In this document: positions 1-5,503 of the stretch, piece after piece | Layout: each line of letters opens with the position of its first letter | Numbering within the stretch: position 1 is the stretch's first letter | DNA from: Alphaproteobacteria bacterium | Lineage (GTDB): Bacteria > Pseudomonadota > Alphaproteobacteria > Rickettsiales > UBA3002 | DNA: 5,525 nucleotides | Direction: 5' to 3' | Assembly (NCBI GenBank): GCA_021732545.1 | Contig: JAKFUW010000111.1 | Span: 1-5,525, forward strand | The notes under the pieces: model-generated | Told to the model about the DNA's origin: nothing | The model's input: the letters and a program-made list of their open reading frames with translations, nothing else | The model's database searches: none | Position numbers and translations under genes: made by a program

Positions 1-143
1 CCATAACGCGCTTGCATTTTCCGAGCACGTATTTCTAATATTTTTTGAAAATCATCCAACTCTCTGGATTGCTGCGTTAAATCAGCGCGCGCCTGTTGAG
101 CCGAAGCTAATACTCCCAATACTATCTCTACAGGCCGTTTCAT
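1..143 (-). CDS. 5' part of an unidentified gene, cut by the window edge
   Basis: An ATG at 143 opens a frame that stays open for 47 complete codons to the left edge. The peptide starts MKRPVEIVLGVLASAQQ and continues with a polar, charged stretch rich in Q, R, E and L (about residues 18-47) that looks helical and could form a coiled coil. A weak hydrophobic patch at residues 5-14 after KR could be a poor signal sequence, but it contains a glutamate and I would not call it one. No Shine-Dalgarno is obvious upstream. Codons such as ATA, TTA and AGA are commoner than in pccB, so composition is more AT-rich than its neighbours. It lies 93 bases downstream of pccB in the same direction, where other alphaproteobacteria often carry small genes and then pccA, but nothing visible ties it to the carboxylase. 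Function unknown. Confidence 0.5.
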   Translation of the reverse strand, partial: MKRPVEIVLGVLASAQQARADLTQQSRELDDFQKILEIRARKMQARY

Positions 144-236
144 AATTTTAATCGCCAATCAAAAAACACAATCAAGCCATGATTTAAGTGGCAAGACACA
201 ATGTGATTTTAATATAAAAGTATGACAGTTTAATGA

Positions 237-1775
237 CTACAACGGCAAATTATCATGTTTCTTCCACGGATTCTCCAACTGCTTGGATTTGAGCATATCC
301 AGCGTGCGGCACAAGCGCCAGCGGGTGTTTTGCGGGCGAATAATATCATCCAAATAACCCCGCGCGGCAGCTGAAAAAGGCGACGCAAACTGATCGCGAT
401 ACGCTTCCACTTGCGCGGTTTTTTCAAGATCCGAATTGAGCTTACCTTTGAACAACACTTCCACTGCACCTTCTGGCCCCATCACCGCGATTTCGGCGGT
501 CGGCCACGCATAATTAATATCGCCGCGCAGATGTTTGGATGACATCACAATATATGCGCCACCATAGGCTTTGCGGGTGATAATGGTGATTTTGGGAACG
601 GTCGCTTCCGCGTAAGCATAGAGCAACTTTGCGCCATGTTTGATGATGCCATTATGCTCTTGCGCGGTGCCGGGCAAGAATCCGGGCACATCAACCAAGC
701 TCACAATCGGGATGCTGAACGCATCGCAAAAGCGGATGAAGCGTGCGGCCTTGCGTGAGGCATCGATGTCGAGGCACCCTGCCATCTCCATCGGCTGATT
801 GGCGACAAAGCCCACGGTGCTTCCTTGCATGCGGCCAAAGCCGATGATGATGTTGCGCGCAAAATCGGGCGCCATTTCAAAGAAATCGCCTTCATCGACA
901 ATTTTCGCAATCAGCTCATACATATTATAGGGCTTATTGGAATTATCGGGCACGAGTGTGTTGAGCGACATTTCCACGCGGTCAGCCGGATCATCGGTTT
1001 CCCACACGGGTGGTTTTTCGCGGTTATTAAGCGGCAAAAAGTTAAACAAGCGGCGCACCTGAAGCAACGCTTCGATGTCGTTGTTAAAGGCTAAATCCGC
1101 TACGCCGGTGTGCTTGGAATGGACATTCGCACCACCCAATTCCTCTTGCGTGATGTCTTCATGCGTCACGGTTTTGACCACATCGGGGCCCGTCACAAAC
1201 ATGTAAGAGGAATTGCGAACCATCACCGTAAAATCGGTGAGCGCAGGAGAATACACCGCGCCACCCGCACATGGCCCCATGATGAGCGATAGCTGCGGAA
1301 TCACGCCGGAAGCGAGCACATTGCGCTGAAAAATTTCGGCAAATCCTGAGAGCGAATCGACGCCTTCTTGAATGCGCGCACCACCCGAATCATTGATGCC
1401 AATAATGGGCGCACCCATCTTCATCGCCATGTCTTGAATTTTGCAAATTTTCTTCGCGTTGGTCTCCGAAAGCGAGCCACCAAGCACCGTAAAATCCTGG
1501 GAGTAAATATAGACCAAACGGCCATTAATGGTGCCATGCCCCGTTACCACGCCATCGCCTGGCACTTTTTTATCGGCCATGCCAAAGTTGGTGCAACGAT
1601 GCTCCATAAACATATCATATTCTTCGAACGAATCGGGATCGACCAGCACCTCGATGCGTTCGCGTGCGGTGAGTTTGCCGCGCTCATGCTGGCCGTCAAT
1701 CCGCGCCTGACCGCCACCCATGCGGGCTTGATCGCGTTGTTTTTCGAGTTCTTTGATAACGGTTAGTGAATCCAT
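237..1775 (-). CDS. pccB: Acyl-CoA (propionyl-CoA) carboxylase, carboxyltransferase beta subunit
   Basis: Encodes 512 residues, the usual length for bacterial PccB. With a biotinylated alpha subunit it transfers CO2 from carboxybiotin to an acyl-CoA in the cytoplasm, classically propionyl-CoA to methylmalonyl-CoA. Both crotonase-like carboxyltransferase halves are present. The N-terminal half has NDSGGARIQEG (128-138) and MGPCAGGAVYSPA (166-178), which form an acyl-CoA/oxyanion pocket. The C-terminal half has VDVPGFLPGTAQEHNGIIKHG (361-381), RKAYGGAY (401-408) and AWPTAEIAVMGPEGAVE (423-439). The end, PWKKHDNLPL, closely resembles mitochondrial PCCB. Start chosen at 1775: AGAGG lies 6 bases upstream, and homology begins at MDSLTVIKELEKQRDQ; the frame stays open further upstream only through a repeat. 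Oddity: residue 409 (codon 549-551) is Ile where propionyl-CoA carboxylases usually have Asp (GGAYDVM), a position known to set acyl-CoA preference. The biotin subunit is not in the window. Family is certain; substrate range is less so. Confidence 0.96.
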   Translation of the reverse strand: MDSLTVIKELEKQRDQARMGGGQARIDGQHERGKLTARERIEVLVDPDSFEEYDMFMEHRCTNFGMADKKVPGDGVVTGHGTINGRLVYIYSQDFTVLGGSLSETNAKKICKIQDMAMKMGAPIIGINDSGGARIQEGVDSLSGFAEIFQRNVLASGVIPQLSLIMGPCAGGAVYSPALTDFTVMVRNSSYMFVTGPDVVKTVTHEDITQEELGGANVHSKHTGVADLAFNNDIEALLQVRRLFNFLPLNNREKPPVWETDDPADRVEMSLNTLVPDNSNKPYNMYELIAKIVDEGDFFEMAPDFARNIIIGFGRMQGSTVGFVANQPMEMAGCLDIDASRKAARFIRFCDAFSIPIVSLVDVPGFLPGTAQEHNGIIKHGAKLLYAYAEATVPKITIITRKAYGGAYIVMSSKHLRGDINYAWPTAEIAVMGPEGAVEVLFKGKLNSDLEKTAQVEAYRDQFASPFSAAARGYLDDIIRPQNTRWRLCRTLDMLKSKQLENPWKKHDNLPL

Positions 1776-1781
1776 GTTTTT

Positions 1782-1787
1782 CCTCTC
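1782..1787 (-). promoter_or_regulatory. Ribosome-binding site deciding the pccB start
   Basis: The minus strand reads GAGAGG, then AAAAAC, then the ATG at 1775, a 6-base spacing. This strong Shine-Dalgarno supports 1775 as the start. The in-frame ATG at 1946 is rejected because it would make the protein begin with translated repeat sequence. Confidence 0.8.
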
Positions 1788-1791
1788 TTTT

Positions 1792-1919
1792 GCTCCCCCC
1801 TTGAGGGGGAGCAGACGAAGCAAGGCTTCTAAGCCGCAGCTGAGTCGTGGGGGGATACCCCCCACGGCGCGAACGGCGCTGATCGCTTGTTCTTGCCTGC
1901 TCCCCCTCAAGGGGGGAGC
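1792..1919. repeat. 128-bp palindromic repeat element with 23-bp perfect inverted ends
   Basis: Bases 1792-1814 and 1897-1919 are exact reverse complements over 23 bases. Each arm is itself nearly palindromic (CTCCCCC..TTGA..GGGGGAG). In the centre, CGTGGGGGG (1846-1854) and CCCCCCACG (1858-1866) form a 9-bp stem with an ATA loop. The interior between arms and tip is only weakly complementary. The element fills almost all of the ATP12-pccB gap and ends 4 bases from the pccB Shine-Dalgarno. It encodes no protein of its own. It looks like a non-autonomous interspersed element (MITE-like or BIME-like); related G/C-run palindromes are common in alphaproteobacterial intergenic DNA. In mRNA it would fold strongly just upstream of pccB. 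No U-tract follows, so it is not a standard terminator. Confidence 0.85.
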
Positions 1920-1939
1920 GATATTAAATAAGTCGCAAC

Positions 1940-2647
1940 CTAGCAAACCCTAAGCGCTTGGCCAAGCATTAAAAGCACCTTGGCAAGAGCGTGTGTAGAT
2001 TGCGCTTTTGCGGAGAGCACCGCCGCTGCTTGTTCGTCCACACCCCAATGGGTTGCTTGAAACTGTTCTTCCAATTGCGAGGCGGCAATCGCAGCCTGCG
2101 CATCGATCGCATCTTCGCGCAATGCAATCGCCAACCACACCGACCCCAGCAACGGCACCAGCTGCCCCATCACCACCAGCGCCATGTGATCGAGCGAGGC
2201 GAGATAATGCACCGCCACTTTATGCGCCTGCGGCGATTGCGCAATCGGTATCACTTGGTCGGTAGTGAGCAGCGTCACATCAAAACGCGTGCGCACCCAA
2301 TCTAGCACCGGTTGCCAATGCTGCGTTTGCAGCGCTTGCAGGCGTGCATCAATGCCCCAATAGCACAGCATATCGGTATCGACATAAGCGGCTAAATCCG
2401 CACGCAAGGTTTGCGCTTCATCGTCACGCAAGGTTTGCCCGCCGCCGATCAAACGCGTCACCGGTAGCTGGTTCCAGTCGATGCGTTCGCCTTGTGATTC
2501 CCACTCTTGCTGCATGGCCTGAGCGAGCGCGATATTCGGTGCGGTGATCACATGGCCACCCGGTGTTTTAATCGGCTTTCCACCCCGCAGAATATGAAAG
2601 CCAAACCCGCTGGGTTCGTATGTGACGGTTTTAAAGAAGCGTTTCAT
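1940..2647 (-). CDS. ATP12-family F1-ATPase assembly chaperone
   Basis: Encodes 235 residues, normal for the family (ATP12 chaperone, Pfam PF07542). In mitochondria Atp12 binds the F1 alpha subunit and prevents its aggregation before the alpha3beta3 ring forms; the alphaproteobacterial homologue is presumed to do the same in the cytoplasm. Family features seen are the N-terminal KRFFKTV with a beta-rich start and a KPIKTPGG turn (24-31), ALAQAMQQEWESQGERIDW (40-58), then the LPVTRLIGG segment (61-69). Next comes DTDMLCYWGIDARLQALQ (90-107), the counterpart of the conserved D-x-hydrophobic-CYR..L..Q stretch, followed by WQPVLDWV (111-118). The R usual after CY is W here. The C-terminal half is helical. 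The start at 2647 has GGGAGA upstream with 9 bases between GGAG and ATG. In many relatives a HAD hydrolase gene sits between rluC and this gene; here only repeats do. Confidence 0.92.
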   Translation of the reverse strand: MKRFFKTVTYEPSGFGFHILRGGKPIKTPGGHVITAPNIALAQAMQQEWESQGERIDWNQLPVTRLIGGGQTLRDDEAQTLRADLAAYVDTDMLCYWGIDARLQALQTQHWQPVLDWVRTRFDVTLLTTDQVIPIAQSPQAHKVAVHYLASLDHMALVVMGQLVPLLGSVWLAIALREDAIDAQAAIAASQLEEQFQATHWGVDEQAAAVLSAKAQSTHALAKVLLMLGQALRVC

Positions 2648-2656
2648 TTGACCATT

Positions 2657-2661
2657 CTCCC
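2657..2661 (-). promoter_or_regulatory. Ribosome-binding site of the ATP12 gene
   Basis: The minus strand reads GGGAG with 9 bases from the last G to the ATG at 2647. It begins about 18 bases after the hairpin repeat at 2679-2711, so ATP12 translation can start independently of rluC, whose stop is 147 bases upstream. Confidence 0.7.
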
Positions 2662-2678
2662 TGCCCTTGCGTGAAAGA

Positions 2679-2711
2679 ACCCTCTCCCTCTGGGAGAGGG
2701 CAGGGTGAGGG
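2679..2711. repeat. Palindromic repeat, CCCTCTCCC-hairpin type
   Basis: CCCTCTCCC (2680-2688) and GGGAGAGGG (2692-2700) form a perfect 9-bp stem with a 3-base loop, followed by CAGGGTGAGGG (2701-2711). This layout matches a widespread family of proteobacterial intergenic repeats. It sits directly upstream of the ATP12 ribosome-binding site. No U-run follows on the minus strand, so an intrinsic terminator is unlikely; mRNA processing or stabilisation is possible. Confidence 0.8.
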
Positions 2712-2743
2712 TGGCTGCTTGCGCCAACTGAGCTTTATGGCAA

Positions 2744-2776
2744 CCCCCACCTAACCTCCCCCATAGGGGGGGAGGA
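2744..2776. repeat. Second palindromic repeat, CCTCCCCC-hairpin type
   Basis: CCTCCCCC (2755-2762) pairs with GGGGGAGG (2768-2775) across a 5-base loop and is preceded by CCCCCACCTAA. It resembles a second common proteobacterial repeat class and lies 20 bases past the rluC stop. The two repeats in this gap differ in sequence and appear to be independent insertions. No U-tract follows on the minus strand (TTAGGTGGGGG), so it is not a clear terminator. Confidence 0.7.
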
Positions 2777-2794
2777 ATATCTCGAACCCATCGC

Positions 2795-3748
2795 TCACGA
2801 ATATTCCAGCCCCAGCAGTTTAAAACTTTTCTTCATGTGCGAGGCAAGCGGCGCCACAATATCCAGCCCGCCATATAAGTGCGGCACGATGAGTTGTCGC
2901 GCATGAAGGTGCAGCTGCTTGGGCAAATCGAGCCCATCGATAAAGGCTTTGCCGCCGCCATATTTTCCATCGCCCAAAATCGGCGTACCAAGCTCTGCCA
3001 TATGCACGCGAAGCTGGTGTGTGCGGCCTGTGATGGGTTTGAGTTCCACCAGCGCCATGCGCTTGGCCAGCGGCTCAATAATCCGGTAATGGGTGATGGC
3101 GTTTTTGCCCTCATCATCCACCGCCATTTTCTCATATTCCTCGCCCGATTTTTGCATGCCGCTTTCAATTTCGCCCTCGTAAGCAGCAGGCACGCCAACA
3201 ATCAGCGCCCAATAGATTTTCTGGATTTTTTTGGTGGCCAGCGCCTTGCTGATGTCGGCAGCAGCCTTGGTGGAGCGCGCGAGCAGCATCACGCCGCTGG
3301 TGTCTTTATCCAGCCTGTGCACCAATTTCGGGCGATTCGTCAGATCAAATCTCAACGCATCCAAGCGCCCATCCACATGATCTTTCACGCCGGAACCGCC
3401 TTGCACCGCAATGCCTGCGGGCTTGTTGATGGCGATGCAATGCGCATTCTTCCAGATCACCCAGCTTTGGGTTTCACGCATCATATCTTCAGTGAGGCCT
3501 TGAAGCGGTTTGGGTTGTTTGGCGGTGGCCGCTGCCACATTTAAATCAATGAATTTAATGATGAGTTCTTGCCCCGATTGTACCACATCATCGGGCTTGG
3601 CTTTTTTGCCATCCAACCGAATTAAACCTTTGCGCGATGCCTTCTGAATTTCACCGTGCGAGACACCCGGCGCATGGCGCTTAAACCAGCGGTCAATTCG
3701 TATGCCGTCATCATCGGTATGAATAATAAATTGATTGATGATGGTCAT
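2795..3748 (-). CDS. rluC: 23S rRNA pseudouridine synthase, RluC/RluD family
   Basis: Encodes 317 residues, close to E. coli RluC (319). It converts uridines to pseudouridine in 23S rRNA; E. coli RluC modifies U955, U2504 and U2580 around the peptidyltransferase centre. Residues 16-62 form an S4 RNA-binding domain (IRIDRWFKRH ... RKGLIRLDGKK). The catalytic domain has INKPAG (107-112), the catalytic loop HRLDKDTSG (144-152) with nucleophile Asp147, and GRTHQLRVHMA (241-251). The C-terminal HLHARQL motif (280-286) is also typical. No catalytic residue is missing. The start at 3748 has AAGGA 10 bases upstream, inside the last two codons of rarA, and only 6 bases separate the rarA stop from the ATG. 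This suggests coupled translation. RluC rather than RluD or RluB is inferred from S4 domain, length and the rarA-rluC-ATP12 context; exact target uridines cannot be read from sequence. Confidence 0.94.
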   Translation of the reverse strand: MTIINQFIIHTDDDGIRIDRWFKRHAPGVSHGEIQKASRKGLIRLDGKKAKPDDVVQSGQELIIKFIDLNVAAATAKQPKPLQGLTEDMMRETQSWVIWKNAHCIAINKPAGIAVQGGSGVKDHVDGRLDALRFDLTNRPKLVHRLDKDTSGVMLLARSTKAAADISKALATKKIQKIYWALIVGVPAAYEGEIESGMQKSGEEYEKMAVDDEGKNAITHYRIIEPLAKRMALVELKPITGRTHQLRVHMAELGTPILGDGKYGGGKAFIDGLDLPKQLHLHARQLIVPHLYGGLDIVAPLASHMKKSFKLLGLEYS

Positions 3749-3754
3749 AATAAC

Positions 3755-5134
3755 TTATTCCTTTTTGTCACTCCGGCGAAGGCCGGAATCCATGTCTTCG
3801 TTTGACTGGATACCAGCCTTCGCTGGTATGACAGTATGGCGTTTATCGCGCAGTTTTTCCCAATAGTCTAACCGCTTTTGAATGTCGCGTTCAAAGCCAC
3901 GCTCGACGGGTTTATAAAAATGTTCACGCGCCATGGAATCCGGAAAATAATTCTGTCCCGAAAAGCCATCCTCCGCATCATGATCATACGCATAGCCCGC
4001 GCCATAGCCAGCGTCTTTCATCAAGGCCGTTGGTGCATTTAAAATGTGCGCAGGCGGCATCAGCGAGCCATGAATACGCGCGGCTTTTGCGGCAGCTTTG
4101 TGCGCCACATATTGTGCGTTCGATTTGGGCGCGGTGGCTAAATAAATCACCGATTGCGCCAGCGCCAAATCGCCCTCGGGCGAGCCTAAAAATTCGTATG
4201 CTTCGCGTGCAGCATTGGCTTGCACCAGCGCTTGCGGGTCGGCCATGCCGATATCCTCGACCGCAAAGCGCACCAATCTTCGCGCAATATAAAGCGGTGC
4301 TTCGCCGCCTGCCAGCATCCGAGCAAACCAATAAAGTGCGGCGTCCACATCCGAACCACGCAAGCTTTTATGCAGCGCACTAATCAGATTATAATGGCTG
4401 TCTTGATGCTTGTCATAGACTGGTGCGCGTTGTTGCACCAATGCGCTTAATGCGGCAACATCGAGCATGGTTTTAGGTGCAGATTGCTGCACAATTTCTA
4501 CTAAGTTTAAAAGGTAACGCCCGTCGCCATCGGCCATGTGCATGAGGGCGAGTAACGCGCCATCATCGAGCGGTAATGGCGTACCTAAATGCTGCGCGGC
4601 TTGGCTGATTAATTGCTGCATCTGTGATTCATTCAAGCGCTGCAAAATCAGCACTTGCGCGCGTGACAATAATGCCGAATTTAATTCAAATGATGGGTTC
4701 TCAGTCGTCGCACCAATTAAAATAATCGTGCCATTTTCCATCACGGGTAAAAACGCATCTTGCTGCGCGCGGTTGAAGCGATGAATCTCATCGACAAACA
4801 GCAAGGTGCGCTCGCCAATTTCAAGCCTAGCTGCGGCGCGCTCAAACACTTTTTTCAAATCCGCAACGCCCGATGATACCGCCGATAATGTCTCCATCGC
4901 ATAGCCAGAACTTTGCGAAAGCAACCGCGCCAAGGTGGTCTTGCCACAACCAGGCGGCCCCCAGAAAATCACACTACGATAATGACCACTCGTAACCATC
5001 CGCGTGAGTGCGCCACCCTCGCCCACCAGCGCTTCTTGCCCCACCACATCAGCAAAGGATTGTGGGCGCAAACGCTCGGCCAAAGGCAGATGTGCATCAT
5101 CACTAAAAAGTGCTTTTTGCCGGGGTGCGTTCAT
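3755..5134 (-). CDS. rarA: Replication-associated recombination protein A (RarA/MgsA, AAA+ ATPase)
   Basis: Encodes 459 residues. RarA is a cytoplasmic tetrameric AAA+ ATPase, related to eukaryotic WRNIP1/Mgs1 and clamp-loader subunits, that acts at stalled forks and single-stranded gaps. Visible motifs are the N-terminal PLAERLRPQSFADVVGQ (17-33), Walker A GPPGCGKTT (59-67), Walker B LLFVDEIHRF (111-120), sensor 1 GATTEN (141-146) and an arginine-finger candidate in SRAQV (R158). The RarA-type sequence ARRLVRFAVEDIGMADP (284-300) and the MgsA tetramerisation domain (about 260-425) follow, including YKPVERGFERDIQKRL (407-422). The natural protein appears to end near residue 432. Residues 433-459, starting HTVIPAKAGIQ, are translated from a palindromic repeat and are not part of the family. 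The start overlaps the upstream lipoprotein stop (ATGA, 5131-5134), with only a weak Shine-Dalgarno, so translational coupling is likely. Confidence 0.97.
   Translation of the reverse strand: MNAPRQKALFSDDAHLPLAERLRPQSFADVVGQEALVGEGGALTRMVTSGHYRSVIFWGPPGCGKTTLARLLSQSSGYAMETLSAVSSGVADLKKVFERAAARLEIGERTLLFVDEIHRFNRAQQDAFLPVMENGTIILIGATTENPSFELNSALLSRAQVLILQRLNESQMQQLISQAAQHLGTPLPLDDGALLALMHMADGDGRYLLNLVEIVQQSAPKTMLDVAALSALVQQRAPVYDKHQDSHYNLISALHKSLRGSDVDAALYWFARMLAGGEAPLYIARRLVRFAVEDIGMADPQALVQANAAREAYEFLGSPEGDLALAQSVIYLATAPKSNAQYVAHKAAAKAARIHGSLMPPAHILNAPTALMKDAGYGAGYAYDHDAEDGFSGQNYFPDSMAREHFYKPVERGFERDIQKRLDYWEKLRDKRHTVIPAKAGIQSNEDMDSGLRRSDKKE
3759..3763 (-). promoter_or_regulatory. rluC ribosome-binding site lying inside the rarA tail
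   Basis: AAGGA on the minus strand is 10 bases before the rluC ATG. It belongs to the last two sense codons of rarA (AAG GAA, then TAA at 3757-3755). A ribosome finishing rarA therefore covers the site that loads rluC. Confidence 0.7.
3767..3832. repeat. 66-bp palindromic repeat (VIPAKAGIQ-coding type) inside the rarA 3' end
   Basis: The two 26-base arms, 3767-3792 and 3807-3832, are inverted copies that match at 21 of 26 positions. Each arm is a small hairpin: CCGGC/GCCGG with loop GAAG (3773-3786), and ATACCAGC/GCTGGTAT with loop CTTC (3810-3829). Two of the arm differences are a matched pair that keeps the stem base-paired (CCGGC/GCCGG versus CCAGC/GCTGG). The unit GTCAT-hairpin-AATCCA ... 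TGGAT-hairpin-ATGAC is a very common proteobacterial interspersed repeat. Read on the minus strand in the rarA frame it has no stop and encodes VIPAKAGIQ ... MDSGLRRSD, a well-known signature of repeat-derived protein tails. Confidence 0.9.
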
Positions 5135-5484
5135 GGCATCACCGCAAGCCCAAAACGCTCACCGCCACGGTTAAATTCAATCTTCCATTGTGCGGTATTT
5201 TGCTGCAACAATTCCTGCAATTGCGCGACTGATGTGATCGCCACGCCGTTGACGCTTTCGATCACATCGCCCACCTGCAGTTTGGGATGATGCGACCTAG
5301 TTATCACCACCTGCGATCTATCATGATCGGCCACAAATAATTCGCGCAACGGGTGATTGCCTTGTAACTGCGTAACATGTTGCATGGGTAATTCCTTGGA
5401 TTGAATGGATGGCGCACATCCAACGATTGTCACGAGTGCAAATATTGTAACCGCATAATGGATTATGTTCATAATTTTTGTCAT
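5131..5484 (-). CDS. Small PDZ-domain lipoprotein of unknown role
   Basis: Encodes 117 residues. The N-terminus is a lipoprotein signal: KIMNIIHY, a hydrophobic run (about 9-21) and a lipobox ending I-V-G-C with Cys23. The +2 residue is Ala, so sorting to the outer membrane is expected. After a polar linker (24-50), residues 57-115 resemble a PDZ domain of the HtrA/DegP kind: a VVITRSHHPKLQVGDVIESVNG stretch (59-80), then SVAQLQELLQQ (85-95), and a final strand ending at FGLAVMP. There is no trypsin-like protease domain and no catalytic Ser-His-Asp set, so it cannot be a protease. It may bind peptide C-termini in the periplasm or help another envelope factor. Its stop overlaps the rarA start (ATGA). 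HtrA-type protease genes precede rarA in some alphaproteobacteria, so it could be a reduced descendant; that is inference. The start could also be Met5 (5472); neither start has a good Shine-Dalgarno. Confidence 0.78.
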   Translation of the reverse strand: MTKIMNIIHYAVTIFALVTIVGCAPSIQSKELPMQHVTQLQGNHPLRELFVADHDRSQVVITRSHHPKLQVGDVIESVNGVAITSVAQLQELLQQNTAQWKIEFNRGGERFGLAVMP

Positions 5485-5503
5485 GCCGCATTTATTGCGG
5501 CAT
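5483..5503 (-). promoter_or_regulatory. Hairpin covering the lipoprotein start codon
   Basis: On the minus strand ATGCCGCA (5503-5496) pairs perfectly with TGCGGCAT (5490-5483) across a 5-base loop. The first two bases of the ATG at 5484 lie in the 3' arm, and a GGAG (5507-5504) abuts the 5' arm. The loop holds TAA (5494-5492), which may be the stop of an upstream gene. There is no U-tract after it, so it is not an intrinsic terminator. A start-sequestering or coupling structure is possible but untested. Confidence 0.4.

Noticed and set aside
144..236. Promoter or terminator in the gap after pccB
   Set aside because: AT-rich DNA offers TATATT (211-216) and TTGATT/TAAAAT-like words (170-175, 145-150), but spacings are off (19-21 bases) and no GC stem with a U-tract is present.
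1368..1766. 132-codon open frame on the plus strand
   Set aside because: Antisense shadow of the conserved N-terminal half of pccB, with no recognisable domain.
1792..1919. CRISPR array or small insertion sequence
   Set aside because: There are only two inverted copies of the arm, no regularly spaced direct repeats and no transposase frame.
1776..1946. Longer pccB start at 1946, adding 57 residues and overlapping the ATP12 stop
   Set aside because: The added residues are translated repeat sequence (PPLRG..., LLPLKGG) with no family similarity, while 1775 has a good Shine-Dalgarno and matches the family start.
1950..2138. 62-codon minus-strand frame inside the ATP12 gene
   Set aside because: Out-of-frame shadow of the ATP12 C-terminal half, without its own start signals or similarity.
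2679..2776. Intrinsic terminator between rluC and ATP12
   Set aside because: The stems are strong, but the minus-strand bases after them (GTTCTTTCAC and TTAGGTGGGGG) have no U-run. The sequences match interspersed repeat types better.
2879..3544. 221-codon open frame on the plus strand
   Set aside because: It lies wholly antisense to rluC, whose catalytic motifs are unmistakable. The translation shows no family features and looks like a codon-bias shadow.
4913..5290. 125-codon open frame on the plus strand
   Set aside because: Spans the antisense of the rarA Walker A region and of the PDZ gene, which are both supported by motifs and by the ATGA overlap.
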